A DNA stretch of 64,000 nucleotides from Crambe crambe. Taxonomy: Eukaryota; Porifera; Demospongiae; Poecilosclerida; Crambeidae. Location: positions 7,212,501-7,276,500 of the forward strand of contig OZ004586.1 of NCBI GenBank assembly GCA_963924555.1, read 5' to 3'. The translations under genes were made by a program, and so were the position numbers. Of this stretch, positions 51,411-62,589 are shown in pieces. The notes under the pieces are model-generated. The model saw only the letters and a list, made by a program, of their open reading frames with translations, ran no database searches and was not told where the DNA came from. How positions within the stretch are numbered: position 1 is the stretch's first letter; each line of letters begins with the position of its first letter.

Positions 51411-54400
51411 CAGGGAGAAAAAGCGGAATGACGGAAATGGCGGAATGGCGGAAATGGATGTAAAGCCTTAAGGGACTAACTGACTGGTATACTGGTATTT
51501 ATAAAGGGTTAGGGATAATCTTTGTAGTTACTAATAGCCAGACTACATTAATGTATGTATGTACTAATCAATCTGCATCTGAGCATGCCCAGAAGAGAAC
51601 ACAGAAGCACATGTTTGGCACAGCTCAGTTCAGATGTCTCAGAAGAATCTTTTAGGTATGTCTAGCATTTATGGGTACAGTGTATTTCCATAGCTAAGGT
51701 GTGTAGCTATGTTACTATATTTCTTTCCTTTGATTTATCAGCCCCATTCTGTTTGAAAGCCACAAGGACCATTCTGAAGATTTTAATACTAGTGCCAGCA
51801 TTTTGGAAGATGATATAATTGAGCTCCCATAAAAAAAGTTAACTCTGTCAATAACGGAAGAAAGTATGTAACAGTTAGTTTCCGTCACTTCTAGCTCCTT
51901 AATTAGTTACTATTTTCCATTTTTAAAGTTCTACCAGAAGAGTCCTCTTCAAGCAAGAAAAAGGCACAGTGGAGTTATGGAATGGAAATACTAAACTTCC
52001 CGTGTACAGTAAACTCAATGAGCATATCAGTATGGAGAATGCTGTCAAAATAATATTAGATGAAGAATTTGATGTGTTAATGTTGTGTCAGATGCAACCA
52101 ACATGTGTCGATAAGAATTGTGTATTTGTTATTGACCTCGAAAAGTTACGAGATCCAAAAGACATCTCTTGTGATGACATGGGATCCTGGCGTGCTAATG
52201 GTACTCATCCAAGTTATATCTTAGTAGACTGAAAAGGATTCATCACGGATTCATCACTACGATATCTCGAAAGAAAGCTGAAAAGGGAAAATTTCAGGAA
52301 GATAATACAAGCTAATAAAGCGGTATTACTATCACAAAACAGCTATAGATTTGCTGAAAACTATCTTTCTGATGCAAGGTTAGTAGTTGTATTAAGAAAA
52401 CATACACCTTAGGGCACTTTTACTCAATTACGGTACAGCTACAGCAAATATTTCAAGTGGGAAAAATTCACGAATTTCGCTTGCATCCAGCAATCGAAAT
52501 CTTCACACACAAAATAATGGAACATGTGGCTAGTATGCAGCTGCCCAGCACTATCAACTCTACCAGATTCTTCTGTCAGACACTGTGCCATCTTCGTCAA
52601 TAAAAGCTGAAGTGAGCCCAGCTAGCTAAGCTCTCTCAGGTGAAAACTAGAGCTAGAGACAGCCATCATTGTTTGACAGAAACATGGTGGTCATGGGCTA
52701 ATAGCTAAACTCGTGGATATCAATATCACAGATGAAAAATCCACTATGTGAAATCTGTATGGAATTTTTTCCCGCTTGATGCCGTATAGGTAGTACCTAC
52801 CAATTATCTGATACATGCACACTGCTTAGAGGCAGTAAACCATTATGTGAGCAGATGTCTGTCTGTGTGGTGTATGTGAACATGTTTATACATGTCATGT
52901 GTGTGCATGCATGTTGTATGCAGTATGTGTGTGTATAGTGGGTGATATTATGTATGTACATGTTAGACATACATGTATGTACAGTGTGCATATGATTACA
53001 TAATTTTGCTATTAAAGCATTAGTGATGGACCAGTTCAAAGTTAATGGAACTTCAGTATAGGCTATAAGTTCATATGATGCTCTATGCATGAACTGCATG
53101 CTTTGCCTACTTTGTATGGTTCCTGATATATCAGTACCATAATGGACCAACATTAATTAAGCTCAAGGTTATCAATTACACCTTTTTTTATAAAAAAATA
53201 ATGAGAGTTTGCTGTATGAAATTCCAGTATTAGTAGCTTTTAGAGAAGATCAATCTGGGAAGAACAGAGTGAGGTAAGGGTTTCATCAGCATTTCTGCAA
53301 GGATTTTTGAACATAATGCTGGATATGAAATTCACTTTGTATCATGTTACATGTGAGGCCATTTCCATAATTATGGTACTTGATCACTCAAGATAAAGTA
53401 GTTAATTCATTTAGCCTCTTCAAGAATGTGTTCTACAAATCTACAAAGGTAGGAACATGGCTATTATTGAAGAGAAGGCTGATGAAACGGCAGCTTTTGT
53501 ACATGTAACTCTGAGTCAATCTGACAATGCAGAAAAGCAAATTTCCCTCAAGAGTATATAGCCAGAAATGGTTCTACACCAAGCACTGATGGAACCTTCT
53601 CAGCTCAACCTCCATGGCTGCTGCAATACTGGAACTTCATACAGATAATGCAACATAGCTCCTGCGTGAATAATAATAGTACAACATTAACATAATTATG
53701 CAGATTATGAAGACCATTTATTGAGCAGAGCCATAGTGCAGTACCATTTTATTGGTGAAGAACATGCTGTACTATTAACCCACCCCCATGGTAACTCGAA
53801 GAAATCCTACCCACACGTCCGTACAATGCCAAGTACTCTCAAAAGCTTGCTTTGAAGCTAACGCCAAAACATGCAGCGCATATAGTGTTGTCTCAAGCTG
53901 GAGGTGCTTCTTCTGCTGGGTCCTTACCTAGAAATGATAGGCAGGTAAAGGATATGCGACGAAAAAAGAGAGTTGGATTAAAGGACCCCCTGGTTTCTGT
54001 AATGATGATGTGTAAAGAAAGTATGAAGGATTTTATTAGAGCTGTAACCAGAGCTCCTGATTCTTAGCTTTGATCGTATACTCTTGACAATGTTATTCGC
54101 TTCTGTTGCAATCCTAAACTACCTAGTGTTCTCACTTTTGACCCAACCTTCAATCTCGGCCCATTTGATGTCACGGTAACCACCTATAAGCATCCATTGC
54201 TTGTGTTTCGAAATCCACAAGAACATACATCAGAGCACCCTAACCTTATTGGACCAGTTCTTATCCATCAGAGGAAGCAGTTCAGTAATTATCATTATTT
54301 TACTTCTGCCATGGTTGGATTCCACCAGAATCTTACTGCTTTTGGAACTGATGGAGAGGTAGCTCTGTACAGGCCTGTCATTCACAATTCCCTACTGCCA

Positions 54401-56160
54401 TCCACTTGAGGTGCTGGCTTCACTTTAAAGAAATAAGCTTAAACTAGATTTATGACTTCCAAGGAATGTTGCACAAGAGTTTATAGCAGATGTTCTGGGT
54501 AGTGCATCAAGTCTTGAAACAGGGTTAGTGGACGCCGATAATGAAGATGTCTACACTGCCCAATTAATAAGCTCAAAGGAAGTATGGAACGAAAGAGAGC
54601 ATGGTTCCAGAAAAACTCTTCTGAAATCATTAAAAAGACAATGCTACGAAGTGTTCGACAATCTGCTGGCTTAGGGCTACCACCCTCTCCTTATTATACC
54701 AATGCTGTAGAATCCATTAACAGCTTGCTGAAACTAAGGACCAACAACAAAAAGCAGGATTTGGCAACTTTTATTACTCAGCTCAGAGAAATTGTATCTC
54801 ACGGTTCACAGAAGTTGACCGTGCCTTAGCAGGATTGGGTGAGTATAAGGTGGCTGCTGAATATCAAAACTTCCAATATAATGTATGCAGCTCGCTGGTG
54901 TGCAATGTCCGAACAACAAAGAAAAAGAGTTCAGATACAGTTTACTTCAGTGAAAACTGTGGCCCTGGGTACGATGTCCAGTCTGCAAGAAAGCAGCTCA
55001 TCACTATAGGAAGGCTTCAATATAGAAGAAGAGGAACAATCTTCTTCAAATCCACTAATTTGTCTGCTTATGTCGCAGATATGATTTGGAAGAATGCTAA
55101 TGATCTCCTTCAAGCTCACAACAGCATTGTTCCTGCTCCAGGGAAGGTTTTGTGTCTATGCAAAAAGGACACCTATGAATGTGAATCTACTACCAATCAG
55201 GTAAAGTGTGTGCACACATGCATTATCGCTGTAGCCAAGACGAATGGAGATCTGGATAAATTTATTGCCTGGCATGAACAATACCAACATGAAGTCAATG
55301 TAACTCATTTGGCTGAGAGTGGCTTATCAAAGAGTTCTATTGGTTAAAAAAACCACTACAAGGAAGGGAGTGTCAAAGAAAAAAAGTGCAAAAATTGGCA
55401 AAATGATAGCTAAGGCTAATGAATCTTCCTGGAAGCAAAGAGCAGCATTGAGAACAATCAGCCCTACTGTTGTGCCACAGCAAATGTCTTCTTCAGCACC
55501 AACAAGTGAAAGCATGCAGTATACAGTTCTCCAAGTGCACCATTCTAAGTTCAACCAGTCACCTCTAATCTGCAACACATTTATGCTCCACCACAAACCA
55601 TGCAATCAAGTTTTCCCACTGCTCCATCGCCAGCAACTCAAGGTTATATGACACAGCAAGAAATGGATCCATTTTGGGTGACCTTCATTCAAGGTAACAT
55701 CAGTGTTTGCTTTGGTTGCAAACAACGGTACATGAAACCTGTCATTCCTCCTCATGATCTGTGCATCATGCATCGTGAATGGAGGACATTCACACTTGCA
55801 GGAAGCCCAATTCCCCAGTCTCAGTTTGGTAATGCATATTACCATCTACATGTGATGTGCATTCGTTCAGTATGGCCACAGTTTGACCCACAGAGGCATC
55901 TAATAATCCCTCATGAAATAATTTCTGCTCTGCTTGAAAGTCATAAAGTCATTTTACGTACTCTTGGAGTCAATATCTAATTATTATCAACAAGACTATG
56001 AATGATTTGCCTACATGTTATTATTGACTTTATTATTATAACATATACTAGTTATCATAATAGTCCCTGCACCCTTTCTTAAAGCTTTACATTTGTCTCC
56101 CTGCCCCAGTCTTAAGGCTTTACATCCATTTCTGCCATGTTCGCCATTCCGCTTTCCCCC
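51411..56160. mobile_element. 4.75-kb MULE-like DNA transposon
   Basis: Inverted ends: GGAATGGCGGAAATGGATGT then AAAGCCTTAAG near 51440-51471 is matched by the reverse complement of 56112-56152, with AAAGCGGAATG further out on both sides. Candidate degraded target duplications flank it (GTGTGCGGG and ATGTGCTTG, 6 of 9 bases equal). The plus-strand transposase is in pieces. It separates the broken NLR-E from NLR-D. A second possible insertion with ACGGTAC/ATGCCGTAT ends sits inside at about 52432-52792. Confidence 0.75.
51969..55980 (+). pseudogene. MULE-like transposase with SWIM-type zinc motif, fragmented
   Basis: Plus-strand pieces in several frames: N-terminal region 51969-52232 (NCVFVIDLEKLRDPKDI, CDDMGSWRANGTHPSYILVD); catalytic region 54130-54735 with FDPTFNLGPFD (first Asp, about 54140), FGTDGE (second Asp, about 54350) and NAVESINSLLK (Glu, about 54710); SWIM-type CLCKKDTYEC...CVH at about 55150-55225; a C-terminal Cys/His piece 55660-55980 (CFGCKQRYMKPVIPPHDLCI). 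The Asp...Asp...Glu layout and SWIM motif fit Mutator-like transposases, which cut and paste the element by its ends. Frameshifts and stops make it inactive. Confidence 0.7.
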
Positions 56161-56492
56161 ATGTGCTTGTGAATCTTGGTTTGTGTTAATTTGTTACTCT
56201 TTGATGTGTTCTAGAACTAGGCTTTTTTGGTAGTGACTTTGTTTAAAAGGAGCAGATATAGATGAGTAGAGAGCTCCTGTGTTTTTCATTTTGTGTGTGT
56301 CATCCTGAAACTATTAATATTTTACTGATACTCGACTTCTGCATCACGTCCTGACAGACGACATTATCACAATAATTTTTAAATGATTATTTGTTTGGTG
56401 AGTGAAGAGCACAAAGGAGCTATTAACATGAAAGGATGTTCAGTATTATAATAGTTCAGTGTAGGAACATTTTTGTATTAATTAGCAAAAGA
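56161..56492. other. Spacer between MULE element and NLR-D
   Basis: Right part (from about 56395) follows the 3' flank of the other NLRs (GTGAGTGAAGAG, CATGAAAGGATGTTCAGTATT), but the AATAAA hexamer present in A, B, C and E is not conserved here. No LIM3 exon precedes NLR-D. Confidence 0.5.
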
Positions 56493-59400
56493 CTATAGGC
56501 CATTACATCCCAGAGCTTTCTGTAAAAGAGGGTGCATGTCTTGGAGTGCCTGCATCTCGAGCAGGTCAGGACATGACTGGTACACTGTTGGCTTCATGAC
56601 AAGAGAAGGGAAACGAAAAATATGTTTTCTTGCCCTGGGAGGGATATGTCGCCACCCATAGCTAGGATAAGAGTGAGAGTCGTGTTGTTGTTGTAGTAGT
56701 TGGTGGCGATGGGGAAAGTGCAGAGTTCTGAGATCACAGAGGGACTGGGATCTCCTTAGGTTGTGTCGTGGAACAGCAGGATCTCTTTGCAGAGCATGGG
56801 CCATGCAGTCACGAAAGAACGGATTTTTAAAAAGGTATTTAAAATAAGTGATGTCTAAATTCTTCATGGAATGATGGAGAGAGTCATTTAGACTCATGAT
56901 GAAATTGCAACAGAAGTGAGGCATTGCTAATAGCATATCATCAATGTCGCCTATTTGTACTGTCATTGACTTGATGGAGTTCATCTCTGCTATGCAGCTC
57001 AAGTATTGGAAAGAGCTTAATACCACCAGTGGGTGATATGATCTCATGTCCAGGGTCACACACTCAATGCTTCCAGCATTAGTACATACTCTATACCCAA
57101 AGTTAGTCTCTAATGTTGAAATAGTGGAGGAAGATAGTGCTGCCTGAAGAACTGGATAAAGATCATAAGAGGCGAGCAGTTGTTTATATAGTTGACCCTG
57201 TATATGTGCTTCAAATTCCTCCAGTGATTGCTTTGCAGCAAAAACAGCACGACGATTTTTAAGTACTAATTCTTTAAGAGTAGAACTAGTGGATATGAAT
57301 TTGCATAATTCCTGCACACCTTTCTGAGTAGGAGTACGGCATACAAGACTGAAGTTTGTAATATGTTGAATGAATTGGTAAAGTAAATAGTCATCTTCAC
57401 ATGATTCAGAGAATTTTAAGGCAATACTTGTCAATCGTGGTGAACATTTTGAAATCCAATCAGAAAGAACTGGTACTAATGGAGAAGAAATGCCATTTAG
57501 AGTGAGAGAGTTGATATGAAATTTGGGTAAGTACTTTATAAGTTTGGATGATACATGCACACTGTGATGTACATCTATATGTAAGTCCTTAATAGTCCCT
57601 AATGTTCCACCATTTGTTTTCTTTGTGTGCTCAGACAAACTATGCACTAAAATCTCTAGAGATGTATATATTTCAACACACTGGCACAGAATAGGAACAT
57701 GGACTAGACAATATCCAAAAACATACACATCCAAGGGGGTGGACAAGGATACAATAGCATTTTTGATATCTAGTGAGTGCTTAGAGATGTCTTGGATTTC
57801 ATATAAACAATGCACTAGGTAAGAATCAAGTAGGGATTTGGTCAGAATTCCTTGAAAGAATTTTTCATTGTAGCCCACAATACCGCACAAGAACTGACCA
57901 AAGACTCTGAGGTGTGGTGTCACTAGTCCAGATTGGGATACTATTTTAGAAGAAGCTTCATCTACTAAGTCAGAATGACATGAAACATACCAAGCAGCAA
58001 GAAACTCTTGGATGCTGAGATGGAGGAAGGAGTAGGAGGTTGCTGCACCCTCACACACATACATCTCTTTGACTGCATTCATGAGACCTAAATGCTGGAA
58101 ACCCTCTCCAACATCACTATCAGTAAACACTAGCTGCACATCTTCCTTAAACAGACCACTGTAAGCTAGTTCACTAACTCTCTTAAGGTCTATGGAAACA
58201 CTCTCTGGTAGATCTTTAAGACTACTGGGTACTTTGGAATGCTTGTCCCATTTCCCACTAGAAATCATGTGCATCCTGATCAGAACTAGAGTAAGGGTGG
58301 TGTAGAGCTGTGTCATGGTTTTGGGCATCAGCTCTCTGCTCTTTCTGATGATGTCTTTGTACACTTGTGCAATAATGGCACAATTGACAGGAATGTACAT
58401 CAGTGAGTTAATGACAGGGTTAGAAAATATAAAATCCTTAAAGTGAGCAAAAACCTTGGGTTCTGATTTGAAAGCTATTTCTGCAAACCTTACTTTGCAC
58501 TCATCAGTGAAACCAAGTACCTCTACATGCCTGAAATCCTGAGGAAAGTAACTCTTAAAAGCAGATGGTCGACTAGTAACAAGACGAGTAGCTTTAGGTA
58601 AGCAAGAACCACTAATTAATTGCATTATCAATCTGTTCTCATCATGCACCACAGAAGGCATCTCATCAAACCCATCCAGTATGAATAGGACACCCTCCCC
58701 CTCACACTTCCGCACCTCGTTCACTACTTTCCTTTGAAATCGTTTATCTTCATGATGTATCAGATCCTCCAAGGAAGTAGCATTCTGGACCCTTCTTTCT
58801 CGAAGCTTTAACAGCAATACCATTTTATAGTGTTTTAATGAAGTCAAGGTGTCCCACTTCCTGCACAACTCCCAGGCCAAAGTGCTCTTACCAATGCCAG
58901 GGGGTCCTTCCACCAACACAAACCTTGTCCCTGAAGGTACAATGTCGTCCAATTCTAATGGACTCTTTGCTCCTCTAATTTCATCCACATCACTATCCAG
59001 GGACGCTTTTGAGAACGTGTCATCTTCATGAATGGCTCTACCTTTATCCACCAAAGCAAGGTTAATGAACTCACTACAAGGAGCAATGGAGAGTTTGTCA
59101 TCACGAGCTACAGGTTTATTCTGGTAATATGGCTTGAGATATTGATTTGTATATCGTACCAACATAGGCTCATTTCTTTTCTTATTTCCCTTCAAAGATT
59201 TACTGGAAATTTTCTTGGAATGTTTTTTGTGGTGTTTCCTTTCATGTCTCTTTTTTGTAGTGGTCACGTGATCACTATCAAAGGAGTCAGAACTAGTGGC
59301 ACTACTTGATGTAGATGATGAACTAGATGCACGTTGTCTTTTCTTATTTCTCTTATGTTTGCCCCGTACCTTGTGTTTGTAAGTTCCTTTGTGCTGCCTT

Positions 59401-59525
59401 GTGGAGGCAGAGGGTTTCTTACGTTTAGCTGGTGGAGTGTTGGAGGCAGAGGCAGACTGGTTAGCACTATCACTGTCACTGAACAAGGATGAGTCATTCC
59501 TGTAATGGATAGAGTGCAGTGACAT
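56493..59525 (-). CDS. NLR-D: NACHT ATPase and LRR-like exon (CARD-type gene)
   Basis: Start at conserved ATG 59525. Walker A GPPGIGKST, Walker B LFILDGFDE, TSRPS, FLHLSIQEFLAAWY, LRR-like region, RRSQSLCDLR tail. The ATPase part is almost the same as in A and C, but the basic linker (KRHERKHHKKHSKKI, GNKKRNEPMLVRYTNQYLKP) and an LRR-side insert (RRAVFAAKQSLEEFEAH) are its own. An extra codon (KDIIRKS) comes from a GATGAT repeat near 58350. No stops. The CARD exon is at 61159-60841. Confidence 0.88.
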   Translation of the reverse strand: MSLHSIHYRNDSSLFSDSDSANQSASASNTPPAKRKKPSASTRQHKGTYKHKVRGKHKRNKKRQRASSSSSTSSSATSSDSFDSDHVTTTKKRHERKHHKKHSKKISSKSLKGNKKRNEPMLVRYTNQYLKPYYQNKPVARDDKLSIAPCSEFINLALVDKGRAIHEDDTFSKASLDSDVDEIRGAKSPLELDDIVPSGTRFVLVEGPPGIGKSTLAWELCRKWDTLTSLKHYKMVLLLKLRERRVQNATSLEDLIHHEDKRFQRKVVNEVRKCEGEGVLFILDGFDEMPSVVHDENRLIMQLISGSCLPKATRLVTSRPSAFKSYFPQDFRHVEVLGFTDECKVRFAEIAFKSEPKVFAHFKDFIFSNPVINSLMYIPVNCAIIAQVYKDIIRKSRELMPKTMTQLYTTLTLVLIRMHMISSGKWDKHSKVPSSLKDLPESVSIDLKRVSELAYSGLFKEDVQLVFTDSDVGEGFQHLGLMNAVKEMYVCEGAATSYSFLHLSIQEFLAAWYVSCHSDLVDEASSKIVSQSGLVTPHLRVFGQFLCGIVGYNEKFFQGILTKSLLDSYLVHCLYEIQDISKHSLDIKNAIVSLSTPLDVYVFGYCLVHVPILCQCVEIYTSLEILVHSLSEHTKKTNGGTLGTIKDLHIDVHHSVHVSSKLIKYLPKFHINSLTLNGISSPLVPVLSDWISKCSPRLTSIALKFSESCEDDYLLYQFIQHITNFSLVCRTPTQKGVQELCKFISTSSTLKELVLKNRRAVFAAKQSLEEFEAHIQGQLYKQLLASYDLYPVLQAALSSSTISTLETNFGYRVCTNAGSIECVTLDMRSYHPLVVLSSFQYLSCIAEMNSIKSMTVQIGDIDDMLLAMPHFCCNFIMSLNDSLHHSMKNLDITYFKYLFKNPFFRDCMAHALQRDPAVPRHNLRRSQSLCDLRTLHFPHRHQLLQQQHDSHSYPSYGWRHIPPRARKHIFRFPSLVMKPTVYQSCPDLLEMQALQDMHPLLQKALGCNGL

Positions 59526-59546
59526 TTCATGATAATATATTAACAC

Positions 59547-60685
59547 AATGATATCCAGGATACATAAGCTAAATGTAGTTGCTAGACCTTTTCCACTTTC
59601 TCATAAAATAAAAGCATGTTTATTGAAGGGTGAAAAGGTCTAGGAACTCTAGTGGCCACCCATGCCTTGCTTGCCATGCTGGAAATCTGTGGAACTGTGG
59701 GAAATGTGTTCATTTGATACTAAAGCTATTCCCAAGGACCTCATGCTCCTAGATTCTGCCTACAGAACAGGTTTATTATATTCAAATATTGCCATGGTAT
59801 GTAGTATGGCAAGTGGGTAATAGTCTCCGACATCGATATTGCAGTGTGGTAATGGTCATTAATGTTATAAACACACTTCAAGTCATATGGAGCTAGTCAG
59901 TAGCAACGTATGTTTGGCACAGATGGGAACCCAGTATAGAAGTTATACCCAGAGGGTATCATTATGAATTAAAGGTGAGTGGTCCATTCATATTGACATG
60001 ATGATATGCAGGATAACTGAAGTAGCTAGATCTTTCCCCCCTTTCTAGAAGTCTGCAGAACTGTGAAATGATGCTACCCCATGCTTCTAGATTTCGACTA
60101 CAGCAAACATAATGGTACAAGTCTAAATAATGATATGGTTAGTCTTGTGGACAGCTGAAACACTAAACCAAACTTTATCAGCAAGAACCTCCCAAGTCAC
60201 TCCATCAAAGGACATGCTTGAGATTGGTTGTCTCACATTGGAAGCTAAATGTATTAGCAAGCATTGTGCTTCCTTAGTATTATAATATGGAAAGTTAGTA
60301 ATGGTCTCCGACAGTAAAAGCTACGTTTTATTGGAATGTGGTAATGGTCATCAATGTTATAAACACAACTTCCTTATTCGAGGTGGATAAAGCTCTTGAG
60401 CAGTTTATTACATCTTAGTTATGCTCAGACTGTAGGCATACTACACAACTTTATAGAAAAACTGCTACAATAGATAACTAAGAATGGAACATAGATGTAG
60501 GGACATGCCTGCTATAAAAGGATATTCTTTTACTTTAAACTTTTCATTCATGAGTACCCCACCCCCCAACTAAAATTTTCTTCCTATATCTTTGAAGGAG
60601 CTTTAGGTATTAGGTATAAGAATGAGATACTATGCCTAACTTTAGTGAGCAGGTAACCATTCAGTATAGCTATGTAGTTACTTAC
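59547..60685. other. Intron or 5' region of NLR-D
   Basis: Resembles module B. TGGTAATGGTC pairs lie at about 59811-59880 (first half mutated to GGGTAATAGTC) and 60296-60365. No certain exon. The TTTAG acceptor 43 bases before the ATG is conserved with B. Confidence 0.45.
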
Positions 60686-60719
60686 AGTGCAATGTTGTTC
60701 GGATGATCTGCAATGCCAC
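60686..60719 (-). CDS. Candidate 34-nt linker exon, NLR-D
   Basis: TGTAATAG acceptor and gtaagt donor as in the other copies; reads GGIADHPNNIA in phase 1 and leaves phase 2, compatible with the NLR-D exon. Confidence 0.5.
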
Positions 60720-60840
60720 CTATTACATTTAAAAATGTCACTAGTAAAAGCATAGATCATAATAATCATGTTCATTGTTTATTGGATCACCCTCAAGCTA
60801 CATGCTCCTTCACCACCACCTGGATTCAGTATGGACGTAC

Positions 60841-61159
60841 CTTTTCCAAGAGTCTCATACTCTTTATCCAGTATCTTCACAATGTCCTCATACTTCTTCA
60901 TATTGCTGTGGAAGTACTTGACTAGCTTGTGGTAGTTGTCAGGGTTGAGCTTCACTTTCTTCTTGATTGCAGTCACCAACACACCAGCTTTATCAACACG
61001 TGACAGTCTTGAATTTGGGTCCAGGACATCATCATAGTCATCTGTCTTGAGAAAACCTTCCTTATGGAGATAGTGTACAATGCCTCTGTCTCCATCCAAA
61101 GCAGTTTCCAGCTGTTCAGTACACTCAATCAAAGTGCCGTATTCCCTGGACTCTTCCAT
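60841..61159 (-). CDS. CARD exon with start codon, NLR-D
   Basis: ATG at 61159 gives MEESREYGTLIECTEQLE, IVHYLHKEGFLKTDDYDDV, SRLSRVDKAGVLVTAIKKKV, YHKLVKYFHSN and YEDIVKILDKEYETLGK, with a gtacgt donor at 60840. It is 319 nt, the same length and phase as in B, with about a dozen substitutions spread over the domain and no gaps, as expected for a maintained fold. Confidence 0.8.
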
Positions 61160-61309
61160 AGCAGTTACTTCAGCAGGATTAAGTGGTTAAGTCTGAGATT
61201 ATCAGCAAGATTAAGTGGTTAAGTCTGAAACTATAAGTCCACACACAATATTATATAGTGACTACTTTAAACACACACACACACTTCAGCAGATATATGT
61301 TACATGAGT

Positions 61310-61347
<38 letters not shown>

Positions 61348-61673
61348 GGGGGGGGAATTTCATGGATTTTATGGCTCCTAACACACACACACACACACAG
61401 GAACCCACACTTTAATCTTTGCAAAACATACGATAAGAAAGAACTGCCACAATTCAGGGTTTATTTCTGGAAGAGCAGAAGGGGAGGTTTCTGCCCCCAT
61501 AAACAATGACTCCCCCCCCCCCCCCCAGGTATGAGATTATCACATACATGTACTGGTTTGGCATTTGACCCCCCTCGAGCAAAATTCTGTGTTAGTGCAG
61601 AGGTCAAGCATACTTCTAGCCGTAAATCAATGGGTGTACAATTAGCTGGAGAGAAGTCTTAACAGCAGCATGG
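61160..61673. repeat. Spacer with alternating (CA)n and (TG)n tracts
   Basis: (CA) near 61270-61285, (TG) near 61310-61340 followed by a G run, and (CA) again near 61381-61400 could pair as hairpins. TCAGCAAGATTAAGTGGTTAAGTCTGA is partly duplicated near 61171 and 61201, and a C15 run is at about 61511-61527. No gene. Confidence 0.6.
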
Positions 61674-61904
61674 TATGGTGAACTCTAATCCGGCCACCTT
61701 TGGGGCCAGCAGAGTACAGAGGTGGCCTCATTGCAAATTTATATAATTCTTACATTGGGACTCTTTTTTTTTTAAGCGTCCTGATTAGAGGGGTGGTCAC
61801 ATTTCAGGGGCAAATTTATATTTCATTGGGACTTTTTAAAAAGTGTCCTGAATACAGGGGTGGCCTCGATTCAGGGGTCCTGATTAGAGGAAATTCACTG
61901 TACA
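61672..61904. mobile_element. Possible TA-flanked MITE
   Basis: Left end GGTGAACTCTAATCCGGCC and right end TCCTGATTAGAGGAAATTCACTG are roughly inverted, with TA outside each; inner text GTCCTGATTAGAGG and ACATTGGGACT is repeated. Ends are imprecise. Confidence 0.45.
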
Positions 61905-62589
61905 AGCACTTGTGGCAAAAAAAAGCAGGGCCTTTGTTCAAGCATAGATACTAAATACGGATCAAGGCTAGTTACGCTGTTGATCCTTATCAACCAACCC
62001 AGAAGTCATCTTTAGAGATGTGCACTCAACAAGAAATATTGAGGGAAATAGTTCCCACCAAAGTGATGGGTCAAGTGGAGGCAAATTAGGCCACACCCCT
62101 CAAGACGATAGTCTCTGTACTCAAAAGGAAAGTGGTCTGGTGCCTCATAACCAAAGGCCAGACTAAGGATCAAGCTATAGCAGACCTAGATCTACCTTTC
62201 AAATTGCAACTCTCGAGAATAGGTTGGTAAGGGTCTGGCTTGCGACGAGAGAACGAACGAACAAAAGAAGTAACGTGCCACGATATTCTACGTACGCTGA
62301 AATATGGTAAAGGGTAGACTAGTACATCCGATCCTCTTCCTCGGCCTCTTCTCCCTTTCAGGTCCTTTTGCTGACATCCCGATAACCAAAGCTTTGCTTG
62401 AGGTAAGTCTTTGATACGTGCATGAAGTTTGACCTACCTTCTGTGTCCTTCCAGCCACTCACAAACTCTCCCCTCGTACTACTCACTTTCTTTACCCTCC
62501 ACCCTCTTCTGATATTAACATCATGTTAGTTACCCATGCTTCATCCCTTCCCCCTCCCCTTCAACATAATTCCATCTTCTTTCATCCAG
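61905..62589. repeat. Module-end repeat, module D
   Basis: 62120-62560 matches module-end text of A, B, C and E (GGCCAGACTA, GAGGTAAGTCTTTGATACGTGC, CCATGCTTCATCCC). No gene. Confidence 0.5.

Noticed and set aside
52797..53153. 118-codon minus frame rich in Thr/His/Cys
   Set aside because: Lies in the (TG)-rich middle of the MULE element and reflects simple-sequence composition.
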